A stretch of 64,000 nucleotides of DNA from Rhodobacterales bacterium (GCA_014763715.1 JACXUV010000006.1:1-64000), one strand, 5' to 3'. Numbered from the stretch's first letter, positions 20,199-30,038 are shown. Translations and numbers: made by a program. The notes: a model not told the origin generated them from the sequence alone.

Positions 20199-21621
20199 AC
20201 TTTTCCCGGAACCGCTTTACGACGTTGATGGCGACCAGATTGAACAAAAGCGTGATGACGAACAGTACAAGTCCCAGCGCGAAGGCCGATAGTGTCTTCG
20301 GGCTGTCGAACTCGGATTCCCCGGTCAGCAGCGACACGATCTGAACGGTGATCGTCGTGAGGTCCGATGTCGGGTCGGGCGAGATCCGGGCACGCTGGCC
20401 CGCCGCCATGACCACGATCATGGTTTCACCGATGGCACGCGACACGGCCAGCAGCAACGCCGCGATAATGCCCGGCAGGGCTGCCGGCACGACGACCTGG
20501 CGCACAGCCTCGGACTTTGTGGCGCCCATGGCATAGGCCCCATCCCGTAAGGATTGCGGCACCGCGCGGATGACATCGTCTGACAGGGACGACACGAACG
20601 GAATCACCATGATGCCCATCACGATCCCCGCCGCCAGCGCGCTGGTCGGCTGCGCGGCCAGAACGGCACCATCGGCCAAGCCCCAGGCAATCAGCAACTG
20701 GTTGATCCACAGTGCGACGCTCCGCACGGCAGGCGCAACCACCAAGAGGGCAAAGAAGCCATAAACGACCGTCGGAATCCCCGCGAGGATCTCCAGCACG
20801 GGCTTGATGATCGCCCGCACCTGTCTACTCGCATATTCCGAAAGATAGATTGCCGCGAACAGGCCGACCGGCGCGGCCACCATCATGGCGAAGAAAGAGA
20901 TCATGAATGTGCCGAAGAACAGCGGCAGCGCCCCAAACTCGGCACTGGTCTGCGCGTTCCAGCGCGTGCCAAGCAGGAAATCCCAGACCGGAACTTCAGA
21001 GAAGAATCGCAAGCTCTCAAACACAAGCGAGGCGACGATGCCGACCGTGGTCGCGATGGCCAGCGCCGCGCAGAGGAACAGGAACCACTCGATCCCGCTT
21101 TCGACATGCTGTCTCGCCCGGAATTCCGGCGACAGACAGCGCCGCGCCAGCACCATGCCGCTGAGAGACAGCGCACCCGCTATGCACAATGTGATCAGGT
21201 TGATCGTCCCACGGATCTCGCCATAGCGTTCGGTCACTGTGTCGAAGACGCGTTCCCCGCTGAGAAAGCCCGGCATGCGGGCCGCGCGGGCCACCGTGTC
21301 CAGATAGGTCGTCAGTTCGCCCGGCGTCAGGATCGAAAACCCGTCGGGCAATTCACTACGCAGGACCGCCCGGGAAGCGCCCTCGCCGAAAATGATATAA
21401 CCGAGCCCCACCAGCACAACAGGCACCAGGCTCCACATCAGAACGAAATAGCCATGAGCATTCGGGCGGGAGTTCGGATGGATGTCGCCGGAGAATGAAA
21501 ACTGCTCCGCCCGAAGGCGCCCTGCAATGAATCCAAAGGATGCAAGAGTCACCGCCGCCGCGAGAAGCAGGAAGTCCATTGGCAGGTGGCCCAATTCAGA
21601 GAGCATCCAGTCCCCGTTCAA
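20191..21621 (-). CDS. pstC: phosphate ABC transporter permease PstC
   Basis: EILAGIPTVVYGFFALLVVAP; GIVMGIMVIPFVSSLSDDVIRAVPQSLRDGAYAMGATKSEAVRQVVVPAALPGI. Start could be 21606. Confidence 0.92.
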   Translation of the reverse strand: MNGDWMLSELGHLPMDFLLLAAAVTLASFGFIAGRLRAEQFSFSGDIHPNSRPNAHGYFVLMWSLVPVVLVGLGYIIFGEGASRAVLRSELPDGFSILTPGELTTYLDTVARAARMPGFLSGERVFDTVTERYGEIRGTINLITLCIAGALSLSGMVLARRCLSPEFRARQHVESGIEWFLFLCAALAIATTVGIVASLVFESLRFFSEVPVWDFLLGTRWNAQTSAEFGALPLFFGTFMISFFAMMVAAPVGLFAAIYLSEYASRQVRAIIKPVLEILAGIPTVVYGFFALLVVAPAVRSVALWINQLLIAWGLADGAVLAAQPTSALAAGIVMGIMVIPFVSSLSDDVIRAVPQSLRDGAYAMGATKSEAVRQVVVPAALPGIIAALLLAVSRAIGETMIVVMAAGQRARISPDPTSDLTTITVQIVSLLTGESEFDSPKTLSAFALGLVLFVITLLFNLVAINVVKRFREKYE

Positions 21622-21652
21622 CCGTCAGCTGTGCACCCCTTACTGGAGTGCC

Positions 21653-21670
21653 GCGACACTTATGTGACAA
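21653..21670 (-). promoter_or_regulatory. candidate Pho box upstream of pstC
   Basis: Minus-strand TTGTCAC-ATAA-GTGTCGC; two TGTC cores 11 bp apart, compared with consensus CTGTCAT-AWAW-CTGTCAY. Confidence 0.5.
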
Positions 21671-21736
21671 AACGTGCCGACATTGCGGTCCAGCCGACTC
21701 CTTGCACCAGACGGCCTTAGCGTCCACATCTCCGGC

Positions 21737-22297
21737 ATGACTGGCGCATCCAATTCCACTTCCCCCGGCTGGCATGGCACGACCATCCTGGCCGTTCGCA
21801 AGAACCATAAACTTGTCATGCTGTCAGACGGTCAGGTCTCGATGGGCCAGACTGTCATGAAAGGCAATGCCCGCAAGGTCCGCCGCCTGGCTGACGGGGC
21901 AATCCTTGCCGGCTTTGCCGGAGCCACGGCAGACGCATTCACCCTGTTCGAACGGCTGGAGACCAAGCTGGAGCGCCACAATGGCCAGCTCTCACGCGCC
22001 GCCGTCGAACTGGCGAAAGACTGGCGCACCGAGAAGTACCTCCAGAAGCTGGAAGCCCTGCTGATCGTGGCGGACAAGGAAGTCACCCTCGTCCTCACCG
22101 GTGCCGGGGACGTGCTGGAGCCGGAATACAACGTCGTCGCAGTCGGCTCCGGCGGCAATTACGCCCTCTCCGCTGCCCGCGCGCTCTACGACTACGAAGA
22201 AGACGCCGAAACCATCGGCCGCAAGGCGATGCAGATCGCCGCGGACATTTGTGTCTACACCAATGCGAACTTCACGGTCGAAACCCTCGACATCTGA
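21737..22297 (+). CDS. hslV: ATP-dependent protease subunit HslV
   Basis: [40 protein letters not shown]. Confidence 0.97.
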   Translation: MTGASNSTSPGWHGTTILAVRKNHKLVMLSDGQVSMGQTVMKGNARKVRRLADGAILAGFAGATADAFTLFERLETKLERHNGQLSRAAVELAKDWRTEKYLQKLEALLIVADKEVTLVLTGAGDVLEPEYNVVAVGSGGNYALSAARALYDYEEDAETIGRKAMQIAADICVYTNANFTVETLDI

Positions 22298-22314
22298 CCG
22301 GACCTCTACACGAC

Positions 22315-23619
22315 ATGACCGAACTTACACCCCGCGAAATCGTCGCTGAACTCGATCGCCACATTGTCGGCCAGACCGGCGCCAAGCGCGCCGTCGCCAT
22401 TGCCCTGCGCAATCGCTGGCGCCGCAAGCAGGCCCCGGAACACCTGCAGGGGGAGATCACGCCGAAGAACATCCTGATGATCGGGCCCACCGGCGTCGGC
22501 AAGACGGAAGTCTCCCGTCGCCTCGCCCGCCTCGCCAATGCGCCCTTCCTGAAAGTCGAGGCCACCAAGTTCACCGAGGTCGGTTATGTCGGCCGTGATG
22601 TGGAGCAGATCGTACGCGACCTGGTCGAGGCCGCCGTCGGCATGATCCGCGAACAAAAGCGCGCCGGCGTGCAACAGAAAGCGCAGGACGCCGCCGAGGA
22701 GCGCCTCCTGGATGCCCTTGTCGGCGAGGAAGCCCAGTCCTCCACCCGCGAAGTCTTCCGCCGCAAGCTGCGTGATGGCGAACTGGACGAGAAGGAAGTT
22801 GACATCGACATGCCGGAAACCGGCGGTCCGATGCAGATGTTCGACCTGCCCGGACAAGGCGGTTCCATGGGCATGATCAACCTGTCGGACATGCTGGGCA
22901 AGGCCATGGGCGGGCGCACCAAGCGCGTGCGCACCACAGTGAAAGACGCCTACAAGCCCCTGCTCGACGAAGAAGCCGACAAGATGCTGGACGAGGAAGC
23001 CATCGTCCGCGAAGCCATCAACGCGGTGGAGCAGGATGGCATCGTCTTCCTCGACGAGATCGACAAGATCGCGGCCAAGTCAGAGCGCGGCGGCGCCGAC
23101 GTCAGCCGCGAGGGCGTGCAGCGCGACCTGCTGCCCCTGATCGAAGGCACTACCGTTTCCACCAAGCGCGGCGCCGTGAAGACAGACCACATCCTGTTCA
23201 TTGCCTCCGGTGCCTTCCACGTCTCCAAGCCGTCTGACCTGCTGCCGGAACTGCAAGGCCGCCTGCCCATCCGCGTGGAACTGGAAGCCCTGACCCGCGA
23301 CGACCTGCGCCGCATCCTGGTCGAACCGGAAGCCAGTCTTATCCGCCAGTATGAGGCCCTGCTGGCCGCCGAGGGCGTGACGCTTGTGTTCGAGGATTCC
23401 GCCATCGACAGGCTAGCTGATCTCGCCGAAGCGGTGAACAACAGCGTCGAGAATATTGGCGCCCGCCGCCTGCAAACCGTTCTGGAACGCCTGCTCGACG
23501 AGATCAGTTTCGAAGCCCCCGAGAAAAAGGGGGAAACGATCACCATCACGGCGGACTATGTGAACGAGCGTGTCAGCGGCCTCGCCGCAAACGCAGACCT
23601 GTCGAAGTTCATCCTTTAA
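22315..23619 (+). CDS. hslU: ATP-dependent protease ATPase subunit HslU
   Basis: [61 protein letters not shown]. Confidence 0.98.
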   Translation: MTELTPREIVAELDRHIVGQTGAKRAVAIALRNRWRRKQAPEHLQGEITPKNILMIGPTGVGKTEVSRRLARLANAPFLKVEATKFTEVGYVGRDVEQIVRDLVEAAVGMIREQKRAGVQQKAQDAAEERLLDALVGEEAQSSTREVFRRKLRDGELDEKEVDIDMPETGGPMQMFDLPGQGGSMGMINLSDMLGKAMGGRTKRVRTTVKDAYKPLLDEEADKMLDEEAIVREAINAVEQDGIVFLDEIDKIAAKSERGGADVSREGVQRDLLPLIEGTTVSTKRGAVKTDHILFIASGAFHVSKPSDLLPELQGRLPIRVELEALTRDDLRRILVEPEASLIRQYEALLAAEGVTLVFEDSAIDRLADLAEAVNNSVENIGARRLQTVLERLLDEISFEAPEKKGETITITADYVNERVSGLAANADLSKFIL

Positions 23620-23628
23620 CGGACAAGC

Positions 23629-24435
23629 TCAGACCTTGACGTTGGAGAGCAGCTCTACCGTCTGGCCATAGCCTTCGACGTCCGGAATGAACAGGCAGGT
23701 CTCGCCTGCCTCGTTCTTGCCGGGCTTGGGCAGGACAGTCGGCACATCCATTGAGCCGAAACGCACCAGCGCATCGGTCATGGAGGTCGCCAGCGTCAGG
23801 CGCTTCAGGTTCATCCGTGTCGGGAAGATGATGGTCGCGCGACCATCGGCCTCCTGCGCCAGCGCTTCTTCAGCGCTCAACCAGACAGCATCCGTCGTCT
23901 CGCGTCCGTCATGCGCCGCGATCTGGTTTGCCGGGGCTGGCGCCACATAGAAATGCGTGTCGAAGCGCTTAGACATCATGATCGGCGTGATCCAGTGGCC
24001 AAAGTGAACAAGACTGTCGAGTGCCAGAACAAGGTCATGCTCACGGATCAGGTCGAGAAAGCTCATCTCGCCCCGGTCCACCGCGTGGCGGTGCGGCGCC
24101 AGTTTGTCGGCAACGTCCGCGCCGACAAGCGCCGCGCCGGTGCCGCGTGCCGAGGCCGGGCGGGCCAGCAGCAGGCCGCTTTCTTCATACGCCTCGCGGA
24201 CGGCCGCAATACGCGCATCCTGCTGCACAGGGCCATAGTCGCCATCGGTGTAGGCATCCCACTCCGCGCGTGAGTCGTCAGCGCTGGCCTTGCCGCCAGG
24301 GAACACCAGCGCACCAGCCGCAAAGTCGATCTCGTAATGGCGCTTGACCATCAGCACTTCCGGCGGGCCTGGAAGCGCGTCGCGCAGCATCAGAATTGTT
24401 GCCGAAAGCCTTGGTTCAGCGGGCGTCTTTTCCAT
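23629..24435 (-). CDS. NUDIX hydrolase (NUDT19-like architecture)
   Basis: VFPGGKASADD...ARIAAVREAYEESGLLL: Nudix box with an insertion between GG and REAYEESG. Confidence 0.85.
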   Translation of the reverse strand: MEKTPAEPRLSATILMLRDALPGPPEVLMVKRHYEIDFAAGALVFPGGKASADDSRAEWDAYTDGDYGPVQQDARIAAVREAYEESGLLLARPASARGTGAALVGADVADKLAPHRHAVDRGEMSFLDLIREHDLVLALDSLVHFGHWITPIMMSKRFDTHFYVAPAPANQIAAHDGRETTDAVWLSAEEALAQEADGRATIIFPTRMNLKRLTLATSMTDALVRFGSMDVPTVLPKPGKNEAGETCLFIPDVEGYGQTVELLSNVKV

Positions 24436-24546
24436 GATGGTTCCCCCTATCGGGCAAATTTTATCGAAATGTGCCTCTGTTCTTACGCGTGATCTTCAGC
24501 CTCAGCCCCTAGGGAAAGCAAGACCAACGAGACACAAGAGCGGGAC

Positions 24547-25224
24547 ATGATGAAACAGACCTGGGCAAACACTTCCGTCCAAACCCTTCCGGCACCGGCG
24601 GTTCGCTTCGATCCGGTCCTGGACCTGGCCACGGGCGATGCGCTCGGCATGGCGGCGGAACTGCCCTTCTGTTTTGAAGATGGCCCGTCCTTCGGCCCGG
24701 CCCGCACCCGTCGCAGCGAATCCAACTCCGCCAAGTGGGTCGCAGACCGGATTGGCGAGGTCGCCAGCGTCGCCCACCAGTTCCGCCACGATCACCGCCC
24801 GATCATCGTCCCTGCGCCGGTCGCCGCGCTCGCCAACCCGGATACGGCCCTGGCCTGCGACGCCCGTGTGCGACGCAGCGTCTTCTGCCAGCAGGAATTC
24901 TGCATTGAATTCACCGACACGGCGTTCGCCGGTGACGCCGCAGACTGCACCAGCCGCGTGGCACATTTCCGCCGTCACGGCTTCCGCGTTTCAGTCGATA
25001 TGCGCAAATCCTGGCAGACACCGCTGGCTGAAGGCATGCGCCTTCTGATCGACACGCTGCGCGTCGATGCCCGCAACCTCGACTGCGACCTTCTCATGGA
25101 AACATGCGAAGCCGCTGCGGGCGCCGGCATCCTGGTGATCGCAGAAAATGCCAACTGGCGAGATGCAGACGAGCTTGCCCGCCTCGGCATCTCGGCCGGG
25201 ACGCGCCTGCGTACCGACGCCTAA
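24547..25224 (+). CDS. degenerate EAL-like domain protein
   Basis: VRFDPVLDLATGDALGMAAEL (EAL position lost), FCIEFTDTAF, VAHFRRHGFRVSVDM, LLIDTLRVDARNLD, GILVIAENANWRDADELARLGIS align by eye to successive EAL-domain blocks. Confidence 0.65.
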   Translation: MMKQTWANTSVQTLPAPAVRFDPVLDLATGDALGMAAELPFCFEDGPSFGPARTRRSESNSAKWVADRIGEVASVAHQFRHDHRPIIVPAPVAALANPDTALACDARVRRSVFCQQEFCIEFTDTAFAGDAADCTSRVAHFRRHGFRVSVDMRKSWQTPLAEGMRLLIDTLRVDARNLDCDLLMETCEAAAGAGILVIAENANWRDADELARLGISAGTRLRTDA

Positions 25225-26384
25225 GCCGCGTCGGTATCGGCCCCGTCTGCCTCTTCGGCAGCAGCCATTTCCGAATAATAGTCCAGCTTGTCGAGCAGGT
25301 AGTCCAGATCGTCCTTCGGGATGGCCTGGAACTGGGTCAGCACGCGCTCGATCATGCGGGCGCGGAAACGGGCGCGGTCATTCGGCCCGCCATCATATTC
25401 CGTCTCATGGAACACGTTCACTGCCGCCTTGAAGGCTGGCAGCATCTTGCGCGGCAGGCCTGCCCGATCGAACACGGCCTGCAGACCCAGCGGACCGGCA
25501 TCATGAATCATCAGCCACACGCGCTGGTGCGCCACGCCGGACAGTTCCGCCAGCGCATGCTCCACAAACGGCATCTGGCCGCAGCAGAGCGCACGCATGA
25601 TCAGGGAATGGCTGAGACGGCCATTGAGGTTCAGCTGCGCCACGAAGCGCGTCAGGTCGTTTGAGCGCCCGGCCTGTTCCACCAGGTCGATCGTCGCCCG
25701 CTCACGCGCGCCCGCCGCCAGGTCGATCGCCATCTGCGCCGGCAGCTCATGCCGGTTCACTAGCATGTCAAACAGCTGGCCGGAAACCAGCGAAACCATC
25801 TTCTCCGCGATATGAGTCGGGATGAACTCCCGCCGGATCAGGCCCTTCTGAACGATCTCGTCGCGGCCGAAACGGCGCAGCGTGTCGTCATAGGCCCGGT
25901 CGGTATATTCGGCGCTGGAATTGGACGCGAGCGCCCGCACGGCCTCCAAAGCGCCATGCTCCGAAATCACTTCGGTCAGCGTGACAGAGATATTGTCCCG
26001 CGCGGCAATCGCCGCCTGCTTCGCCGCCGTGACCGACAGGACCAGCTCGATCAGGTCTTCCTCGGTGAACACCGGAGAATCCTGCAGAACCGGAATGGCA
26101 ACGGCCTCGATGTCCTGCGCCAGCTTCAACGCGATCTCACGCGGCAGGATCGGCGAATTGCGCAGCGTGACGGACAGCGTACGGCGCACGAGGTCCGCCG
26201 CGTCATCCGCCAGGATCGCCATGATCTCTTCAGCGTACTTGCGCTCATCGTCGCTCAGCACATCCAGCGCGATACGGCGGCATAGACGGTGAGCCACCGA
26301 CGCGCGCTGTTCGGGCGTTTCGCCCTTCATCAGGCGGTGGATATCCTGCTCTGTCAGCTGCGGCCGGATCGCTTGCACGCTCAT
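25221..26384 (-). CDS. DUF2336 domain-containing protein
   Basis: HEAT-like helical repeats, LRRFGRDEIVQKGLIRREFIPTHIAEKMVSLVSGQLFDMLVNRHELP; typical alphaproteobacterial DUF2336. Confidence 0.8.
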   Translation of the reverse strand: MSVQAIRPQLTEQDIHRLMKGETPEQRASVAHRLCRRIALDVLSDDERKYAEEIMAILADDAADLVRRTLSVTLRNSPILPREIALKLAQDIEAVAIPVLQDSPVFTEEDLIELVLSVTAAKQAAIAARDNISVTLTEVISEHGALEAVRALASNSSAEYTDRAYDDTLRRFGRDEIVQKGLIRREFIPTHIAEKMVSLVSGQLFDMLVNRHELPAQMAIDLAAGARERATIDLVEQAGRSNDLTRFVAQLNLNGRLSHSLIMRALCCGQMPFVEHALAELSGVAHQRVWLMIHDAGPLGLQAVFDRAGLPRKMLPAFKAAVNVFHETEYDGGPNDRARFRARMIERVLTQFQAIPKDDLDYLLDKLDYYSEMAAAEEADGADTDAA

Positions 26385-26479
26385 GAGAACCGAAACCCCT
26401 TATTAACGATTCGAGGCACCTTCGCCCGGCTCGGTTAATAGGCGGTTTACCAACTGGCTCACACCGGCTCTGAACAGCA

Positions 26480-26510
26480 AAACGCCGGGCTTTGGGGCCC
26501 GGCGTCGTTA
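26480..26510 (-). terminator. rho-independent terminator downstream of tig
   Basis: Minus strand CGCCGGGC-CCCAAA-GCCCGGCG followed by TTTTGC. Confidence 0.75.
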
Positions 26511-26534
26511 AATTTATGTGAGGTGGGAAGAGCC

Positions 26535-27884
26535 TTACTCTTCGTCTTCCTTGAACAGCTCTTCGCGGGAGACCGGCTTGTCGGTCACTTCCGCTTCGCC
26601 AAGGATGAAGTCGACGACTTTGTCCTCATAGATCGGAGCGCGGAGCTGGGCCATTGCGTTCGGGTTCTTCTGGAAGAACTCGATGACTTGACGCTCCTGG
26701 CCCGGATACTGGCGGGCTTCGCGGATCAGGGCCTGCTGGACTTCCTGCTCGGTGATCTTCACGTCATTGACGCGGCCGATCTCCGCCAGGACGAGGCCGA
26801 GGCGCACGCGGCGCTCTGCGATCTCGCGGTACTCTTTCTTGAGGTCGTCTTCCGACTTGTTCTTGTCTTCGTCTTCGACGCGGCCGGCATCCATTTCACG
26901 CTGAAGCTGGTCCCAGATCTGGCCGAATTCGGCTTCCACCATGTTCGGCGGCAGGTCGAAGCTGTGTGCTTCGTCCAGACGGTCCAGCAGATCGCGCTTG
27001 GCTTTGCTGCGCGATGCCTGGTCCAGTTCACCTTTCAGCTGGTCGCTGATCAGGCCTTTCAGCTGTTCCAGCGACTCAAGGCCGAGGCCCTTGGCGAATT
27101 CGTCGTCGATCTCGGCTTCCTTCGGTGCGCGCACTTCGTGCACCTTGGTTTCGAATACGGCGGCTTTGCCAGCCAGGTCTTTCGACGGGTAGTCTTCCGG
27201 GAAGGTCACTTCCAGGTTCTTCTCTTCGCCCGTCTTCACGCCGACGAGTTGCTCTTCGAAACCCGGGATGAAGCGGCCGGAGCCGAGTACGACGGTCTGC
27301 TGCTCGGCAGCGCCGCCATCAAAGGGTTCGCCGTCGATCTTGCCAACGAAGTCGATCACGACTGCGTCGCCGTCTTTCGCCTTGGCGGTCTTGCCGCGCG
27401 GCTCATACTGCTTGTTCTGCTCAGCGAGGTTCTTCAGCGCTTCGTCGATCTGCTCGTCAGCCACTTCGGCGACCGGGCGGGTGACTTTCAGCGTCTTCAC
27501 GTCCACCGGCTCGAACTCCGGCATGATGTCGACATGCATGTGATAGGCAAGGTCAGCCTCGCCTTTCACCACGTCTTCGATGTCGCCTTCCAGATGCACA
27601 TCCGGCTGGCCTGCCGGGCGCAGTTCTGCGTCCTCGATGGCTTTCTGGTTGGTCTCGTTGACGGTCTTGTCGATGATTTCGCCCATCAGGTCGCGGCCGA
27701 ACATCTTGCGCACGTGCGCAGCCGGAACCTTACCCGGGCGGAAGCCCTTCAGGTTCATGGTCGGGCGGATTTCTTCAATCCGGGCGTCGAGTTTGGCCTG
27801 CAGTTCGCTTGCCGGCACCTTGACGGCGAAGGTGCGGCTGAGACCTTCTGCCTTCGTCTGGGTCACTTCCATCGGTTCATTCAT
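26535..27884 (-). CDS. tig: trigger factor
   Basis: FAVKVPASELQAKLDARIEEIRPTMNLKGFRPGKVPAAHVRKMFG; FKBP-type DAVVIDFVGKIDGEPFDGG. Confidence 0.97.
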   Translation of the reverse strand: MNEPMEVTQTKAEGLSRTFAVKVPASELQAKLDARIEEIRPTMNLKGFRPGKVPAAHVRKMFGRDLMGEIIDKTVNETNQKAIEDAELRPAGQPDVHLEGDIEDVVKGEADLAYHMHVDIMPEFEPVDVKTLKVTRPVAEVADEQIDEALKNLAEQNKQYEPRGKTAKAKDGDAVVIDFVGKIDGEPFDGGAAEQQTVVLGSGRFIPGFEEQLVGVKTGEEKNLEVTFPEDYPSKDLAGKAAVFETKVHEVRAPKEAEIDDEFAKGLGLESLEQLKGLISDQLKGELDQASRSKAKRDLLDRLDEAHSFDLPPNMVEAEFGQIWDQLQREMDAGRVEDEDKNKSEDDLKKEYREIAERRVRLGLVLAEIGRVNDVKITEQEVQQALIREARQYPGQERQVIEFFQKNPNAMAQLRAPIYEDKVVDFILGEAEVTDKPVSREELFKEDEE

Positions 27885-28172
27885 CCGTTCTGGCGATCAG
27901 GCCCGGTCATGCCCTTCCGGCAGCCATCTGATCTGTGTCTGAAGGGGCGGCTTATGTCACACGGAAAACGCCCTGTCCACGCGGGTTCTGCGGGTTTCTC
28001 AGCGGCGGATTTTGGTGGGGTGGCCCCGGGATCTGCGCTCAAAATCCCGGCCCTGCCGCCCGCCCTATGACGCAACCACGGGAGAAGACGGGAAATTCAC
28101 CCGGATCGGCCTGAAATCCCTTTCGCTACGGCACATGCGACAGCAGGCTCCGTTTCAGATGGAGACCCCGAC

Positions 28173-28901
28173 ATGAAGCTTCCCGCCCTTTTCCGCATCC
28201 TGCTCGCCACTTCCGCCCTGTCTCTGGCAGGCCCTTCCACCCTGCAGGCTGCCGCACAAACCGCCCCGCCCACCGCTACGGCGAAGGAAAAGACCAAGAC
28301 GCTCGCCATCGTCCTCTTTCCCCGCTTCGAGACGCTGGACGTGTTCGGCCCGGTCGAAATGTGGGGGCGCCTCGAGGACTACAGGATCGTCACCGTGTCG
28401 GAACATGGCGGGACGATCACCTCTGCACAGGGCATCGACACCGTCACCGACTACTCCTTTGAAGACGCGCCACAGTTCGACATCATCATGATCCCCGGCG
28501 GCATGGGCACGCGGACAGAGGTGAACAATCCCGTCATGCTGGATTTCCTGCGCAAGCAGGACGAGGGCACCGAATACACGACCTCAGTCTGCACCGGCTC
28601 TGCTGTGCTCGCCAAGGCCGGCATCCTCGACGGGCGCAAGGCGACCTCCAACAAGATGGCCTGGGCCTTCGTCACCAGCCAGGACGGCGACGTCCTCTGG
28701 CAGCCGAGCGCCCGCTGGGTCGAGGACGGGAAATACGTCACCTCTTCGGGCATCTCGGCCGGCATCGACATGGCCCTCGCCCTCATCGAAGACCTGGAAG
28801 GCCGGGAGAAAGCAGAGAATATCGCCAGGGTGGCGGAGTATATCTGGAACGACGATCCGTCAGATGATCCGTTTGCGGTGCAGATGGCGGGGGCGAATTA
28901 A
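28173..28901 (+). CDS. DJ-1/PfpI family protein with N-terminal signal peptide
   Basis: MKLPALFRILLATSALSLAGPSTLQAAAQ signal; TLAIVLFPRFETLDVFGPVEMWG, TSVCTGSAVLAKAGILDGRKATSN (nucleophile Cys). Confidence 0.9.
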   Translation: MKLPALFRILLATSALSLAGPSTLQAAAQTAPPTATAKEKTKTLAIVLFPRFETLDVFGPVEMWGRLEDYRIVTVSEHGGTITSAQGIDTVTDYSFEDAPQFDIIMIPGGMGTRTEVNNPVMLDFLRKQDEGTEYTTSVCTGSAVLAKAGILDGRKATSNKMAWAFVTSQDGDVLWQPSARWVEDGKYVTSSGISAGIDMALALIEDLEGREKAENIARVAEYIWNDDPSDDPFAVQMAGAN

Positions 28902-28921
28902 CCCGTCCGGATGAGGGCTGA

Positions 28922-29833
28922 TCAGCGCGCTAACGCGTAATCCAACGCGGCGCACACGGCCGCCAACTGCGCCCGGTTGCAGTTTTCAGACGTGACGCGC
29001 GGACTGTCAGGATAGACTTCGGTCGTCGTCTTGAAGCGCGCATTCGTGATCGACGCGCACAGCGCCAGCTGCGCCAGCGGATACTCGATCACGCCCCGCG
29101 CAATAACGGGCGATCCGATGATCTCCCCCTTCTCATCTGCCGGGGCGATATGGGTCACCTGCTCGACAGCCGCGATGATGGCCTCCTGGAATTCCAGCTG
29201 CGGATCCTCGCTGTCGGCCACCAGATAGAACCCGTCAGGAATGGTGCCCGCTTTGAAATCCACGCCATCCCGCGCACTCAGGGCGAGCCGGAACTCGGTT
29301 TCATCAGTGTCCGTCGTCTCGTGCAGGTCGATATGGAGAAGGTAGTCGCTTGAGGCGGACCGCACCCATTCCATCAGGGCCGTCGCCTCGCGCGCAGGCC
29401 CATCGATCCGGAAATTGCGGTTCGGATCGACGGCATCGTAATTCCAGCGGTTGATACGCTCATACGCCCACGGGCTGACACATGGCGCCACAAGCAGGTT
29501 GACCCTTCCGGCATAGGCGGCGGCAGCTTCCTCCAGAAACGCCAGGGCACCCATGACACCGCTGGTCTCGTATCCATGCACACCGCCGGTCACGAGCGCC
29601 GTCGGCAGCGCAGGGTCCATCTCGCCGCAGCGAAAGGCATAGAGGTCGTAGGCGTCGCTGCCATATTCGATCCGGCCATATGTGACGCGCTCAAAACGAT
29701 CAGCCAGCCCGTCGATTCGAGAGACCACGTCCTTGACGTAGCTACGCTGCGGACTTTGCAGGGATCGCCACTGGCGGCGCTCCTCCTCGCCCCAGGGTTT
29801 GCCGGGAACGCCGATCGACGGGTCGAATGCCAT
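28922..29833 (-). CDS. M14-type (succinylglutamate desuccinylase/zinc carboxypeptidase-like) metallopeptidase
   Basis: ALVTGGVHGYETSGVMGALAFLEE (HGYE zinc motif), DPNRNFRIDG, LLHIDLHETTDTDE. Confidence 0.85.
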   Translation of the reverse strand: MAFDPSIGVPGKPWGEEERRQWRSLQSPQRSYVKDVVSRIDGLADRFERVTYGRIEYGSDAYDLYAFRCGEMDPALPTALVTGGVHGYETSGVMGALAFLEEAAAAYAGRVNLLVAPCVSPWAYERINRWNYDAVDPNRNFRIDGPAREATALMEWVRSASSDYLLHIDLHETTDTDETEFRLALSARDGVDFKAGTIPDGFYLVADSEDPQLEFQEAIIAAVEQVTHIAPADEKGEIIGSPVIARGVIEYPLAQLALCASITNARFKTTTEVYPDSPRVTSENCNRAQLAAVCAALDYALAR

Positions 29834-29953
29834 GCGACTTGTTTCCTTTGCATCTGAAGACGGATCGCGCTGGCTCTCGCTTGCGCTTCGAGCATTCAAT
29901 TCCCGAAATCGATCCTTGATCAATTTCTGGCGCGCAGCGTCACCGGAATTGAA

Positions 29954-30038
29954 TGGTGCGGATGAGAGGACTCGAACCTCCACGCCTTGCGGCGCTGGAA
30001 CCTAAATCCAGTGCGTCTACCAATTCCGCCACATCCGC
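29954..30038 (-). tRNA. tRNA-Leu (anticodon TAG), CCA encoded
   Basis: GCGGATGTGGCGGAATTGGTAGACGCACTGGATTTAGGTTCCAGCGCCGCAAGGCGTGGAGGTTCGAGTCCTCTCATCCGCACCA folds as a class II tRNA; loop TT-TAG-GT. Confidence 0.95.

Noticed and set aside
26523-28070. 515-aa plus-strand ORF antisense to trigger factor
   Set aside because: The minus-strand product is clearly Tig; the long antisense frame has no recognisable domain.
29834-29983. N-terminal extension MEVRVLSSAPFNSGD... of the M14 peptidase ORF
   Set aside because: This extension reads through the 3' end of the tRNA-Leu gene, a common artefact; the start is placed at 29833 (MAFDPSIG).
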